63,674 nucleotides of DNA from positions 1 to 63,674 of the forward strand of contig NZ_RPRY01000007.1 in assembly GCF_003949795.1 (NCBI RefSeq). Direction: 5' to 3'. Positions 1-10,045 of the stretch are shown here, in pieces. Source of the DNA: Streptomyces sp. WAC06614. GTDB lineage: Bacteria; Actinomycetota; Actinomycetes; Streptomycetales; Streptomycetaceae. Position numbers and translations under genes: made by a program. The notes beneath the pieces were generated by a model. The model saw only the letters and a program-made list of their open reading frames with translations, was not told where the DNA came from and made no database searches. How positions within the stretch are numbered: position 1 is the stretch's first letter; each line of letters opens with the position of its first letter.

Positions 1-750
1 GTCCCTCCCACCGTGCCCGCCGCCCCCGCCGAGCAGGTCGTCCGGCTCCTGCCCGGACCGGCCGCGCGGGCGCCGCGCCGCCGGGTGGCCCCCGTACGGT
101 TCGGGCTCGCGGCCGCCGTGGCCAGCATCGCGGTCGGCGGGGTCGCCGCCGCGGCGGGCACCGGCCTGCTGGGCCGGGCCCTGCACACGAACGCGGGCCC
201 CGCCCCGTCGGTCTCCGTCAGCAGCACCGGTACGCCCGACCCCACGGGCCGGGCCACCTCGCCGGTCCCCGCACCCAGTGGCCCGCAGCGGCCGCTGCGG
301 GAGAGCCCGGAGGCCGGGACCACCGCCGGCGCGCACACGCCCGGCGGGCTCGGGGACGAAGGGACGGCCGGGTTCACCGGCGGGGGCGGCAACGAGCCCT
401 CCGGGGACGGCACCGCCCGGGAACGCGACCCGAACCGCGAGCGGGAGAACCGCACCCGCGCCCTGGACCTGTGCAAGGACTACCGATCGGGCCGGATGGA
501 CGACGACCGCCGCGAGCGGCTGTCCAAGCTGGCCCGCAGCACCTCGGGGATCGCCCGGTTCTGCCAGACGGTCATGGACGGCGACGACCGGACCACCGGC
601 CGCGAGGGCGCGGACGGCAGCTCCGACGGGAGCGGCGGGGGCAAGAAGGGCACCGGCAGCGGGATCCTCCAGGTGCCGACGCCGTCCCCGTCGTCGGTGC
701 CGCTGCCGCGTGCCAACGGCGACCTCGACGCCCTGCGCACCACCCGCTGA
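1..750 (+). CDS. Membrane-anchored Pro/Gly/Ser-rich protein, 5' end possibly outside the window
   Basis: The frame is open to the left edge; the first start in the window is GTG at 13 (245 residues). The N-terminal ~28 residues are basic, then residues ~30-50 form one hydrophobic segment (signal anchor). A long low-complexity Pro/Ser/Thr/Gly linker (~60-130) follows, then a charged segment (~135-195) with two Cys (LDLCKDYRSG and ARFCQTVMDG) that could pair outside the cell. Similar proteins often accompany sigma factors in Streptomyces, but nothing visible here proves a role. I do not recognise a catalytic domain. It may be truncated at its N-terminus. Confidence 0.6.
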   Translation, partial: VPPTVPAAPAEQVVRLLPGPAARAPRRRVAPVRFGLAAAVASIAVGGVAAAAGTGLLGRALHTNAGPAPSVSVSSTGTPDPTGRATSPVPAPSGPQRPLRESPEAGTTAGAHTPGGLGDEGTAGFTGGGGNEPSGDGTARERDPNRERENRTRALDLCKDYRSGRMDDDRRERLSKLARSTSGIARFCQTVMDGDDRTTGREGADGSSDGSGGGKKGTGSGILQVPTPSPSSVPLPRANGDLDALRTTR

Positions 751-1009
751 CCTGCCCGCACACCCCGCTGTAACACTTTTCGAGCGGCCGGCGCAGTACA
801 TAACGAGCCGACTGGTCATCGGCGGCGCATGAAGCCGGGGTTCCCCCCGTACCCCTGGGCTCTGCGCAACTGGCGCGGGCGGGGCACGTTCCCCCGGCCC
901 TGCCCGCGCCACTCACGCACCGCCGCCGGTCACGGCCGGACGATCACCAGCAGGCCGTCACGATCAGGCCGCGCCGTCACGATCAGGCGCGGCGGTCACC
1001 CGCGGACGG

Positions 1010-1900
1010 TCACCAGTAGACGACGACCTTGTCGCCCACGTTCACCTGCTCGAACAGCGCGGCGAGCTTGCCCTTGTCACGGACGTTCACACAGCCGTGC
1101 GAGGCACCGTTGTAGCCGCGGGCCGCGAAGTCGGCCGAGTAGTGCACCGCCTGGCCGCCACTGAAGAACATCGCGTACGGCATCGGCGTGTGGTAGATCG
1201 TCGACGTCCACTCCTTGGCCTTCCAGCCGACGTTGAAGACGCCTTCGCGGGTCGGGGTGTTCTCCGAGCCGAAGCGCACGTCCATGGTGGAGATGACCTT
1301 GCCGTCGATCATCCACGCCAGGGTGCGGCTCTCCTTGCTGATGCACATCACCCGGCCCTGCATGCAGCGCGGGTCCGGAGCGTCGGCCTGGTTGACCGGG
1401 GCCGGCGGGTTCAGCTCCTTGTCGGAGGGCTTCTTGGTGACCTCCTGGATCTTCTTCCAGGTGGCCTGGTCCACCGCGCCGTGGGCCGGCAGCTGGTGCT
1501 TGTTCTGGAAGGCCTTGACCGCGGCGGTGGTCTTCGAGCCGTAGAAGCCGGTCGGGTCGGTCTTGAGCAGGTCGAGCTGCTTCAGGCGGGCCTGGAGCTC
1601 CCGGACCTGCTCGCTCTCGTCCCCGTTCGACATGATCGCCTTGACGCTGGGCGAGGGCGAGGCCGACGGGGAGGCGGAGGACGAGGCGGACGGCGAGGGC
1701 GAGGCGTCGCCGGGCTTGCCGTCCTGGGACGCGGAGGCCGACGGGTCGGGGGTGCTGCCCGCCGCGGACGCGGACGGGGACGGAGCGGTGGGACGCTTGG
1801 CGTCCGACGCGCCCGTCCCGCAGGCGGTCGCGGCGAGCGCGACGGCGGTGGCGACCCCGAGCGCCCGGACAACTCTCTGGCGGTGCATGTGGCGGTGCAT
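1010..1900 (-). CDS. L,D-transpeptidase lipoprotein with peptidoglycan-binding domain
   Basis: 296 residues. The start chosen is ATG at 1900 because a GGGGGAAG ribosome site sits just before it and the protein then begins with a clean lipoprotein signal: basic MHRHMHRQR, hydrophobic core, lipobox ending ATAC (Cys ~25). A Ser/Ala/Pro-rich spacer (~30-90) is followed by a PG_binding_1 domain (~95-155, QVRELQARL...TTAAVKAFQ). The C-terminus is a YkuD domain (~185-296) with the catalytic motif SHGCVNVRD, Cys being the nucleophile, and an upstream His in QAVHYS. It should make 3-3 peptidoglycan cross-links on the outer face of the membrane. It stands alone, divergent from the mutase gene at 2059. 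Confidence 0.93.
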   Translation of the reverse strand: MHRHMHRQRVVRALGVATAVALAATACGTGASDAKRPTAPSPSASAAGSTPDPSASASQDGKPGDASPSPSASSSASPSASPSPSVKAIMSNGDESEQVRELQARLKQLDLLKTDPTGFYGSKTTAAVKAFQNKHQLPAHGAVDQATWKKIQEVTKKPSDKELNPPAPVNQADAPDPRCMQGRVMCISKESRTLAWMIDGKVISTMDVRFGSENTPTREGVFNVGWKAKEWTSTIYHTPMPYAMFFSGGQAVHYSADFAARGYNGASHGCVNVRDKGKLAALFEQVNVGDKVVVYW

Positions 1901-2058
1901 CTCTTCCCCCCGAAATCTGCGTGTGTATCTAGACGATGCCTGGGTGGCGTGGATGGTTGCGCACGGTCCGGGGATGTTGCGCCATTGTGACCGGGGCCGT
2001 TTCGCGGGGACGGTTCTATCAGCACCGGGCCCGGTGACACTACGGAGGTCTTGGTCAC

Positions 2059-3639
<1,581 letters not shown>

Positions 3640-3668
3640 AACACGTTGGTCGACAGGAGCAAACCTAT

Positions 3669-4406
3669 GTGACACTCCTGCGCATGCTGGGTGTGACCGA
3701 TCTGCCGACCTACCTCGCCGCGCTGGCGCTGATCATTCTGCTGCCCGGCCCGAACTCGTTGTACGTACTCTCCGTGGCCTCCCGCCGCGGGGTGCGCGAC
3801 GGGTACCGGGCCGCGTGCGGCGTGTTCACCGGGGACACGGTGCTGATGGCGCTGACCGCCCTGGGTGCGGGGGCGCTGCTCCAGGCCAGTCCCCTGGTGT
3901 TCGGCGCGGTCAAGGTGGCCGGGGCCGGCTACCTGGCCTGGATCGCGCTCGGGATGATGCGTACGGCCCGGGGCATGTGGCGCAGCCGTGACGCGGGGGC
4001 CCCGGCGGGCGCCGGTGCGGCGGTGGCCGGGGCCGTGGAGCGGGCCGGGGCGGAAGCGGCGGGCGCCGTGGCCGGCGCCGGTGGTGCGGGCGGGGCGAAG
4101 GCCGGGGCCGTGGAGCGGCCGTACCGGCGGGCGCTGGTGGTGAGCCTGCTCAACCCGAAGGCGATCCTGTTCCTGCTGTCCTTCTTCGTGCAGTTCGTCG
4201 ACCCCGCCTACGCCTACCCGGCGCTGTCCTTCCTGCTGCTCGGCTCGCTGGCGCAGCTGTCCAGCTTCCTCTACCTGAGCACCCTGATCTTCAGCGGTGC
4301 CCGGCTGTCCGCCGCGTTCCGCCGCCGCAGGCGGCTGACGGCCGGCCTGTCCTCGGCGGCGGGCGTGCTCTTCCTCGGCTTCGCGGCGAAGCTCGCCACG
4401 AGCTGA
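3669..4406 (+). CDS. leuE: LysE/RhtB-family amino-acid exporter (leucine efflux LeuE-like)
   Basis: 245 residues. GTG at 3669 is preferred over ATG at 3684 because AGGAG (3655-3659) is 9 bases upstream of it. The protein begins with a hydrophobic helix and the family motif LPGPNSLYVLSVASRRG, has about six membrane segments, and the typical NPKAILFLLSFFVQFV helix. Residues ~105-155 are an unusual Ala/Gly/Val-rich cytoplasmic loop that looks like expanded low-complexity sequence rather than conserved family sequence. It starts only 29 bases after the mutase stop and could be cotranscribed with it, although no functional link is obvious. Confidence 0.88.
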   Translation: MTLLRMLGVTDLPTYLAALALIILLPGPNSLYVLSVASRRGVRDGYRAACGVFTGDTVLMALTALGAGALLQASPLVFGAVKVAGAGYLAWIALGMMRTARGMWRSRDAGAPAGAGAAVAGAVERAGAEAAGAVAGAGGAGGAKAGAVERPYRRALVVSLLNPKAILFLLSFFVQFVDPAYAYPALSFLLLGSLAQLSSFLYLSTLIFSGARLSAAFRRRRRLTAGLSSAAGVLFLGFAAKLATS

Positions 4407-4442
4407 CCGGCCGACCGGCTGACCGGCCGACCGGCCGACCGG
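4405..4442. repeat. Short GACCGGCC tandem repeat
   Basis: Four to five imperfect copies of GACCGGCC/GACCGGCT lie between two convergent genes. The repeat is self-complementary (GGCC/CCGG) and could fold as a weak bidirectional terminator, but no clean stem with a T-tract is present. Confidence 0.5.
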
Positions 4443-4476
4443 CGGCGCGGCCCGGCGGCTGCGGGGCCGGCCCGGC

Positions 4477-5877
4477 TCAGCGGCTGCGGGCCACCGCCCG
4501 GCGCAGCCGCCGCACCCGGCGTACGGCGCGGCGCAGTACCGGGCTGCCCGGCAGGAACGCGAGCTGGGCCGGGATGCCGCCGGGCAGCGCCAGCGAGGTC
4601 AGCCGCTTGCGGGTGACGTACCGCCAGGTCCGGGCGTCCAGGTGCGCGGCCAGGTACCGCTCGGCCTCCCTCCGGCGGGTGTGCAGCACCTGCGGCTGCA
4701 TGGTGAAGCCGACCGCGGTGACCAGCCCGGCCACCTCCTGCCCGCCCCGGCCGGGCCCCGGCGGGGTCCAGCCGCGCACGGCGTCGGCGTCGGCGAGGTC
4801 CGGCAGCAGCGCGTCGACCAGGGCGAGGGGGATCCGGTTGCTGTTGGGGTACGGCGTGAGCCGGGCCAGCACGTCGGCGGTCCCGGTCCGGGCGACCGGC
4901 AGCCCGTACAGCGTGGCGGCGGTCAGCAACCCGGTCGAGAAGCAGCCGACGACCAGGGCCGGCCGCAGCCGCCGGTAGAGCACCTCGGCCAGGCCCGGAC
5001 CGGCGGCGACGGTGAGGCGGACGCCGAGCGCCTCCGCCTCGGCCGCCGCCCGGTCCCACGAGCAGACCGGCGCGGTGGGGTGCGGCTTGAAGACGATCTC
5101 GCGGTGGCCGAGCGCGTGCGCGCCGCGCACCATCGCGGCGTGCAGCTCCTGCTCCTCCGCGACGGAGAGCAGGTCGAGCGCGGAGAGGTACTGGCCGAGC
5201 AGCAGCGCGGGCCCGCGGCCGGTGCACGCGGCCCGTTCGGCCGCCGCGGTGACCTCGGCGGGCAGCTCGGCGTCGTCGGCGAGCTCGTCGAGCACCTTGC
5301 GGAAGGCGGCGTCGGGCACCCGTTCGGCCGGCACCCCGAACTCGGTGAGCAGCAGCGGTTCCAGTCCGGGCACGAGGTCGAGGTGGAGCACCCGCCGGAT
5401 GCGCATGCCGATCTGCGGGTCGAGCTTGAACCGGGTGGGGCCGTAGCTCATCAGGCCGTCGGCGTAGACCTCGACGGCGGCGCCGGGGAAGAGCTGGCAC
5501 AGCGCCTGGGCGGGGGAGACCTGGATGGACTCGACGACCAGGTCGATCCGGTCCTCGCCCAGCCCCCACACCGACCGCAGCTGCCGCTCCCACAGCGGTA
5601 CGTCGTCGGGGCGGGGGGCCCAGGCGCTGGGGTGGAACGGCGCGACGGTCCCGTTCCAGTCGATCACCTGGTCGAAGCGGGTGCGCAGGGCGGCGAAGCC
5701 GGGCATGTCGGTGACCCCGGGGGTCACCTCCGGGACGGCCGCGTTGTTGCTGGTGAGCAGGATCCGGCGGGCGGCCGGCGGGAAGGCGCCGCAGTCCAGG
5801 GCCGCGGCGAGGGTGGCCACGCCGTAGAGGGTGGAGGCCAGGAAGATCTGGGTGGTCCGCGGGGGGTGCGTGCTCAT
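4477..5877 (-). CDS. Polysialyltransferase-family protein (alpha-2,8-polysialyltransferase-like)
   Basis: 466 residues, start ATG at 5877, overlapping the stop of the GT2 gene by 4 bases (ATGA), so the two are one operon. The N-terminus (TTQIFLASTLYGVATLAAAL) and the central HREIVFKPHPTAP followed by VVGCFSTGLLTAATLYG match the pattern of bacterial capsule polysialyltransferases: a GT-B fold with a KPHP motif and a Ser/Thr-rich nucleotide-sugar loop. The C-terminus is a strongly basic amphipathic tail (RRAVRRVRRLRRAVARSR) likely to bind the inner membrane. Together with the NeuB and NeuA-type genes it should polymerise or attach nonulosonic acid residues of a cell-wall polymer. Confidence 0.8.
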   Translation of the reverse strand: MSTHPPRTTQIFLASTLYGVATLAAALDCGAFPPAARRILLTSNNAAVPEVTPGVTDMPGFAALRTRFDQVIDWNGTVAPFHPSAWAPRPDDVPLWERQLRSVWGLGEDRIDLVVESIQVSPAQALCQLFPGAAVEVYADGLMSYGPTRFKLDPQIGMRIRRVLHLDLVPGLEPLLLTEFGVPAERVPDAAFRKVLDELADDAELPAEVTAAAERAACTGRGPALLLGQYLSALDLLSVAEEQELHAAMVRGAHALGHREIVFKPHPTAPVCSWDRAAAEAEALGVRLTVAAGPGLAEVLYRRLRPALVVGCFSTGLLTAATLYGLPVARTGTADVLARLTPYPNSNRIPLALVDALLPDLADADAVRGWTPPGPGRGGQEVAGLVTAVGFTMQPQVLHTRRREAERYLAAHLDARTWRYVTRKRLTSLALPGGIPAQLAFLPGSPVLRRAVRRVRRLRRAVARSR

Positions 5878-6851
5878 CGGGCGGCCGCTCCCGTCACGGC
5901 GCGGCGGCGCAGCCGGCGCAGCAGGGCGGAACGTTCCCCGTCCATCGCGTCCAGAACGTCGTCCAGGACCTGCTGCGGCATTCTCCGGAGGGCGTCGGCG
6001 CTCGTCGAACGGAGTTTCTTGGCCACGGCCGGTTCGAACCTTTCGATGGATCCGTTATGGTGCGCGATAATCGCACAATATGTGCGAACGGCTTTCGGGA
6101 GGAGTCGTTCGGCTTCTCGATCAAGAGCTGTTTCGGCCAAAACTTGATCGAATGCGCGAATGAAATCGAGCTGCCGCTCGTCGCCGATCTGGGTCAATGA
6201 GGTGGAAACGCCGCGACGGTAGAAGATTCCGGGCATCCCGACCGCCGCGAACGAGCGCGCCCGGCGGTGCAGCCGCCAGATCCACGGCCGGTCCTCGGCC
6301 GTGCGCAGACCGTCCGTGAAGTGCAGCAGCCCCGCGTCGAGCAGCCGCCGGTGGTACATCCCGGCCCAGGCGTACGGATAGTCCACCGAGGACGACCGGT
6401 CCGCCGGCAGGATCGCCGTGCGCGGATCGGCCACCACGTGCTGCGGGCCGTACGGGATGCGCTGCACACTGCGCGTGCGGCCCGCCGTACGGACATGGTC
6501 GGTGCGGACGAAATCGCAGCTCAGCGCCTCGATCGCGGCCAGGGTGCGGGCCAGGTGGCCCGGCGCCAGCCAGTCGTCGCCGTCCAGGAAGGCCACGTAC
6601 CTCCCGCCGGCCGCGTCCAGGCCGGTGTTGCGCGCCGTGGCCAGGCCGCCGTTGGTCCCCCGTCTGAGCACCCGGGCCCCCGGCAGGGTCCTCGCCGCGC
6701 GCTCCAGGAGCTCCGGGGTCCCGTCCGTCGAGCAGTCGTCGACGAGCAGGAACTCGAAGTCGTCCCGGGCGTTGAGCGCGAGGCTTTTCAGGGCATCGGG
6801 TGCGTATGTCTGCACGTTGTAGAACGGCACGACGACGGAGAGCGTGAGCAC
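5874..6851 (-). CDS. Family 2 glycosyltransferase
   Basis: 325 residues. The N-terminal GT-A fold is clear: LSVVVPFYNVQTY, FLLVDDCSTDGTPE, GLATARNTGLDAAGG, then the DxD-type motif FLDGDDWL (~90). The middle carries the acceptor region. Overlaps the downstream polysialyltransferase gene by ATGA. The 3' third (about 5985-6190) is visibly richer in A+T and rare codons than its neighbours, which suggests a separately acquired C-terminal part. It probably adds a hexose or similar sugar in the same wall-polymer pathway; donor and acceptor cannot be read from the sequence. Confidence 0.85.
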   Translation of the reverse strand: MLTLSVVVPFYNVQTYAPDALKSLALNARDDFEFLLVDDCSTDGTPELLERAARTLPGARVLRRGTNGGLATARNTGLDAAGGRYVAFLDGDDWLAPGHLARTLAAIEALSCDFVRTDHVRTAGRTRSVQRIPYGPQHVVADPRTAILPADRSSSVDYPYAWAGMYHRRLLDAGLLHFTDGLRTAEDRPWIWRLHRRARSFAAVGMPGIFYRRGVSTSLTQIGDERQLDFIRAFDQVLAETALDREAERLLPKAVRTYCAIIAHHNGSIERFEPAVAKKLRSTSADALRRMPQQVLDDVLDAMDGERSALLRRLRRRAVTGAAAR

Positions 6852-7026
6852 CCGCCGAGATTATTGCGGCATACGGCATTCACCGTGGACCGCATGCGGA
6901 ATGTAAATGAACGACAGGCGGCAGGCATGTTAACCGGCCTGGATTCGCAATTCGTCGACGGGCTGTTCACCCGCTGTTGAGCACTCGTTGGGACGATCAC
7001 CGGAATTCCGGCATAGCTTCTGGCCC
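6852..7026. promoter_or_regulatory. Divergent intergenic region of the wall-polymer cluster
   Basis: 175 bases, noticeably A+T richer than the flanks, between the start of the GT2 gene (leftward) and the first rightward gene. Both operons of the cluster must be driven from here. I cannot define -35/-10 boxes with confidence. Confidence 0.5.
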
Positions 7027-8331
7027 GTGCCAGTAGCGAAGCGGGTCGCAGTGCTCGCCGATTCCGATACGCGATGGAAATGGGGCGCGCTCACCGCGCG
7101 CCGCCTCGCGCCCGAACAGAATCCCACCGGTTATCTGCTGCGGGGCCGTGCCACCCCCACCGCGCGCCAGCTCGGCGAGGTGGGGGTCGAGGCCGCCCGG
7201 CTGACCGAGGTGACCTGCGCGGAGTTCCTCGCCGAGATCGAGCGCGAGGCGTACGACGTGGTCGTCCTCGCCCTCGTCGGCGGCGCCGTGCAGGCCGTCC
7301 TGCACGGCGTGCGCGCCCTGTGGCCCGAGCCGGCCGCGCGCCCGGTGTTCGTCACCGGCTACGTGGGCGTCGTCTACGAGAAGCTCGCCGACGGCCTGCT
7401 CCTGCGGCACGGCGCCGACGTGGTCCTGGCCAACTCCCGGGCCGACGCCCACCGCTTCCGCGGCGTGTACGAAGGGGTCGGCGCCGACGCCTCGGCCGTC
7501 ACCGAGACCGCGCTGCCGTTCCTCGACGGTGCCCCGTACGAGCCCGCCGGGCTGCGGGCGCACACCGTGGTGTTCGCCGTCCAGCCGTCCGTGCCGGAGA
7601 ACAAGGCCGACCGCGGCTACCTGCTCGGCCGCGCCGTCCAGCACGCCCGGCTGCACCCCGAGCGCGAGGTCCTGGTCAAGCTGCGCAGCAGGCCCGGGGA
7701 GCACACCACGCACCTGGAGGAGCTGCCCTACCAGAAGCTCGCCGAGAAGCTCCCCGGCGGCCTCCCGCCCAACTGCCGGCTCGCCTACGGGAACATGGGC
7801 GAGGTCCTGGACCGCACCGACCTGCTGGTCACCGTCTCCTCCACGGCCGCGCTGGAGTCCTTGCACCGGGGCATCCCCACCGCCGTCCTGACCGACCTCG
7901 GCATCCGCGAGGCGCTCGGCAACCACCACTTCCTCGGCTCCGGCTGCCTGGCCTCCTGGGACGAGATCGACGCCGGCGCCCTGCCCGAGGCAGACCCCGC
8001 CTGGCTCGCCGCCCAGGGCGTCGGCGCCGGCGAGGAGGCCTTCGAGGCGGCCCGGGCCCGGGTGGACGCCCTGTGCGCCCGCGCCGCGCTGCCGCCCGTC
8101 GCCCCGTACTACACGGCCACCACCGCCCCCGGATACCTGCCCGGCATCCTGGCCCGCCACCACCTCGCCCCCGACGGCACCCCGATGCCCGGAGCGCTGC
8201 GCCGCCCGGCCGGCGAGGAGTCGTGGCTGCGCCGCTACCTGCGCGCCCACCTGCGCGAGGCCGCGCGCGGCGCCTACCGGCACGGCGTCCAGCGGGTCGC
8301 CCCCGTGATCCGACGGCTGGGGGAGCTGTGA
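7027..8331 (+). CDS. Putative glycosyltransferase (DUF6716-like) of the nonulosonate cluster
   Basis: 434 residues from GTG at 7027; an upstream start at 6988 is possible but adds residues that do not look like the family. The N-terminus VAVLADSDTRWKWGALTARR, a KPxxx-less GT-B-like core and the motif LLVTVSSTAALESLHRGIPTAVL (~255-280) resemble the nucleotide-sugar loop of GT-B transferases. I associate this with the family annotated as DUF6716 putative glycosyltransferase from memory. It overlaps the next gene by GTGA, so it is translationally coupled to the CMP-sugar synthetase. Its substrate is unknown; context points to the sialic/Kdn-type polymer. Confidence 0.72.
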   Translation: MPVAKRVAVLADSDTRWKWGALTARRLAPEQNPTGYLLRGRATPTARQLGEVGVEAARLTEVTCAEFLAEIEREAYDVVVLALVGGAVQAVLHGVRALWPEPAARPVFVTGYVGVVYEKLADGLLLRHGADVVLANSRADAHRFRGVYEGVGADASAVTETALPFLDGAPYEPAGLRAHTVVFAVQPSVPENKADRGYLLGRAVQHARLHPEREVLVKLRSRPGEHTTHLEELPYQKLAEKLPGGLPPNCRLAYGNMGEVLDRTDLLVTVSSTAALESLHRGIPTAVLTDLGIREALGNHHFLGSGCLASWDEIDAGALPEADPAWLAAQGVGAGEEAFEAARARVDALCARAALPPVAPYYTATTAPGYLPGILARHHLAPDGTPMPGALRRPAGEESWLRRYLRAHLREAARGAYRHGVQRVAPVIRRLGEL

Positions 8332-9098
8332 CCTCCGCGGCCCCCCGCCGGGTCCTCGCCGTCATCCCCGCCCGCGGCGGCTCCAAGGGCGTCCCGGCCA
8401 AGAACCTCGCCGAGGTGGGCGGCGTACCACTGGTCACCCGCGCGGTGCGGGCCTGCCTGGCCGCGCCCACCGTGACCGACGTCGTCGTCTCCACCGACTC
8501 CCCGGCCATCGCCGGGACCGCCCGCGCCGCCGGCGCCGCCGTGGTGCCCCGGCCGGCCGCCCTCTCCGGCGACACCGCGAGCAGCGAATCGGCCCTGCTG
8601 CACGCCCTCGACGCCTTCGAGGAACTGCACGACACCGAGGTCCACGTGCTGCTGCTGGTCCAGTGCACCAGCCCCTTCCTGGAGCCGGCCGACGTCGAGG
8701 CGGTCGCCGCCGCCGTCGCCACCGGCGCGGCCGACTCGGCCCTGACCGTGGCCCCGTTCCACGGCTTCCTGTGGCGCCGCGAGGACACCCCCGAGGGCTT
8801 CGGCCACGGCGTCAACCACGACCGGGCCACCCGCCCGCGGCGGCAGGACCGCCCGCTGGACCTGCTGGAGACCGGCGCCGCCTACGCCATGGACGTGCCG
8901 GGCTTCCGCACCGCACGCCACCGGTTCTTCGGCCGCACCCTGCCCGTGCCCACCGACCCCGCCCGCGTGCTGGAGATCGACGACCCGCACGACCTGGCGC
9001 GCGCCCGGGCGCTCGCGCCCCTCCTCGACCCGCCCCACCCCACCCCTCTGCCCGCACCGTCCGCACCCTGCGTACCCACCGAAGGACACCGCTCATGA
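8328..9098 (+). CDS. neuA: Acylneuraminate/nonulosonate cytidylyltransferase (CMP-sugar synthetase)
   Basis: 256 residues, GTG start coupled to the upstream stop (GTGA). The N-terminus VLAVIPARGGSKGVPAKNL is the CTP-binding signature of CMP-NeuAc and CMP-KDO synthetases; VVSTDSPAIA and LLLVQCTSPFLEPADVE are further family motifs. It activates a nonulosonic acid to its CMP form in the cytoplasm for the transferases next door. It overlaps neuB by ATGA. Known chemistry of Streptomyces walls makes Kdn a plausible substrate, but the sequence alone does not distinguish Kdn from NeuAc. The last ~25 residues are a Pro-rich low-complexity tail. Confidence 0.87.
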   Translation: MTSAAPRRVLAVIPARGGSKGVPAKNLAEVGGVPLVTRAVRACLAAPTVTDVVVSTDSPAIAGTARAAGAAVVPRPAALSGDTASSESALLHALDAFEELHDTEVHVLLLVQCTSPFLEPADVEAVAAAVATGAADSALTVAPFHGFLWRREDTPEGFGHGVNHDRATRPRRQDRPLDLLETGAAYAMDVPGFRTARHRFFGRTLPVPTDPARVLEIDDPHDLARARALAPLLDPPHPTPLPAPSAPCVPTEGHRS

Positions 9099-10003
9099 AC
9101 GCCCGCCAGAGGAACCTCGGCCCCCGCACCCTCGGCCCCGGCCGGCCCGTCTACGTGGTCGGCGAGATCGGCATCAACCACAACGGCGACCTCGACACCG
9201 CCTTCGCCCTCATCGACGCCGCCGCCGACGCCGGCTGCGACGCGGTGAAGTTCCAGAAGCGCACCCCCGAGGTCTGCACCCCGCGCGACCAGTGGGACCT
9301 GGAGCGCGACACCCCCTGGGGCCGGATGAAGTACATCGACTACCGCCACCGCGTCGAGTTCGGCGAGGACGAGTACCGCGCCGTCGACGAGCGCTGCAAG
9401 GACCGCGGGATCTCCTGGTTCGCCTCCCCGTGGGACGTCGAGTCCGTCGCCTTCCTGGAGAAGTTCGACGTACCGGCCCACAAGGTGGCCTCCGCCTCCC
9501 TCACCGACGACGAGCTGCTGCGCGCCCTGCGCGCCACCGGCCGCACGGTCGTGCTGTCCACCGGCATGTCCACGCCGCGCCAGATCCGGCACGCCGTCGA
9601 GGTCCTGGGCAGCGAGAACATCGTGCTCTGCCACGCCACCTCCACCTACCCGGCCAAGGCCGAGGAGCTCAACCTGCGCGTGATCAACACGCTCATGGAG
9701 GAGTACCCGAACGTCCCGATCGGCTACAGCGGCCACGAGACCGGCCTGCAGACCACCCTCGCCGCCGTCGCCCTCGGCGCCTCCTTCGTCGAGCGCCACA
9801 TCACCCTCGACCGCGCCATGTGGGGCTCCGACCAGGCCGCCTCCGTCGAGCCCGGCGGCCTGACCCGCCTGGTCCGCGACATCCGCACCATCGAGACCGC
9901 CCTCGGCGACGGCGTCAAGCGCGTCTACGCGTCCGAGCTCGGCCCCCTGCGCAAGCTCCGCCGCGTCCAGGGCGAACTCGCCGGAGAGCTCGCCGCGGTC
10001 TGA
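9095..10003 (+). CDS. neuB: NeuB-family nonulosonate synthase lacking the SAF domain
   Basis: 302 residues, ATG overlapping the previous stop. A complete NeuB barrel: VGEIGINHNGDLDTAF, DAVKFQKRTPEVCTPRDQWD, FASPWDVESVAFLE, KVASASLTDDELL, VLSTGMSTPRQI, LCHATSTYPAKAEELN, IGYSGHETG and VERHITLDRAMWGSDQAAS. It condenses phosphoenolpyruvate with a hexose or hexosamine to make the nonulosonic acid. Usual NeuB proteins are ~345 residues with a C-terminal antifreeze-like (SAF) domain; this one stops after the barrel, a shortened form also known in other actinomycetes. Confidence 0.93.
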   Translation: MNARQRNLGPRTLGPGRPVYVVGEIGINHNGDLDTAFALIDAAADAGCDAVKFQKRTPEVCTPRDQWDLERDTPWGRMKYIDYRHRVEFGEDEYRAVDERCKDRGISWFASPWDVESVAFLEKFDVPAHKVASASLTDDELLRALRATGRTVVLSTGMSTPRQIRHAVEVLGSENIVLCHATSTYPAKAEELNLRVINTLMEEYPNVPIGYSGHETGLQTTLAAVALGASFVERHITLDRAMWGSDQAASVEPGGLTRLVRDIRTIETALGDGVKRVYASELGPLRKLRRVQGELAGELAAV

Positions 10004-10045
10004 CCGGCTCCACCCGCTCGCACCCCGCCGAACAGGAGCCACGCC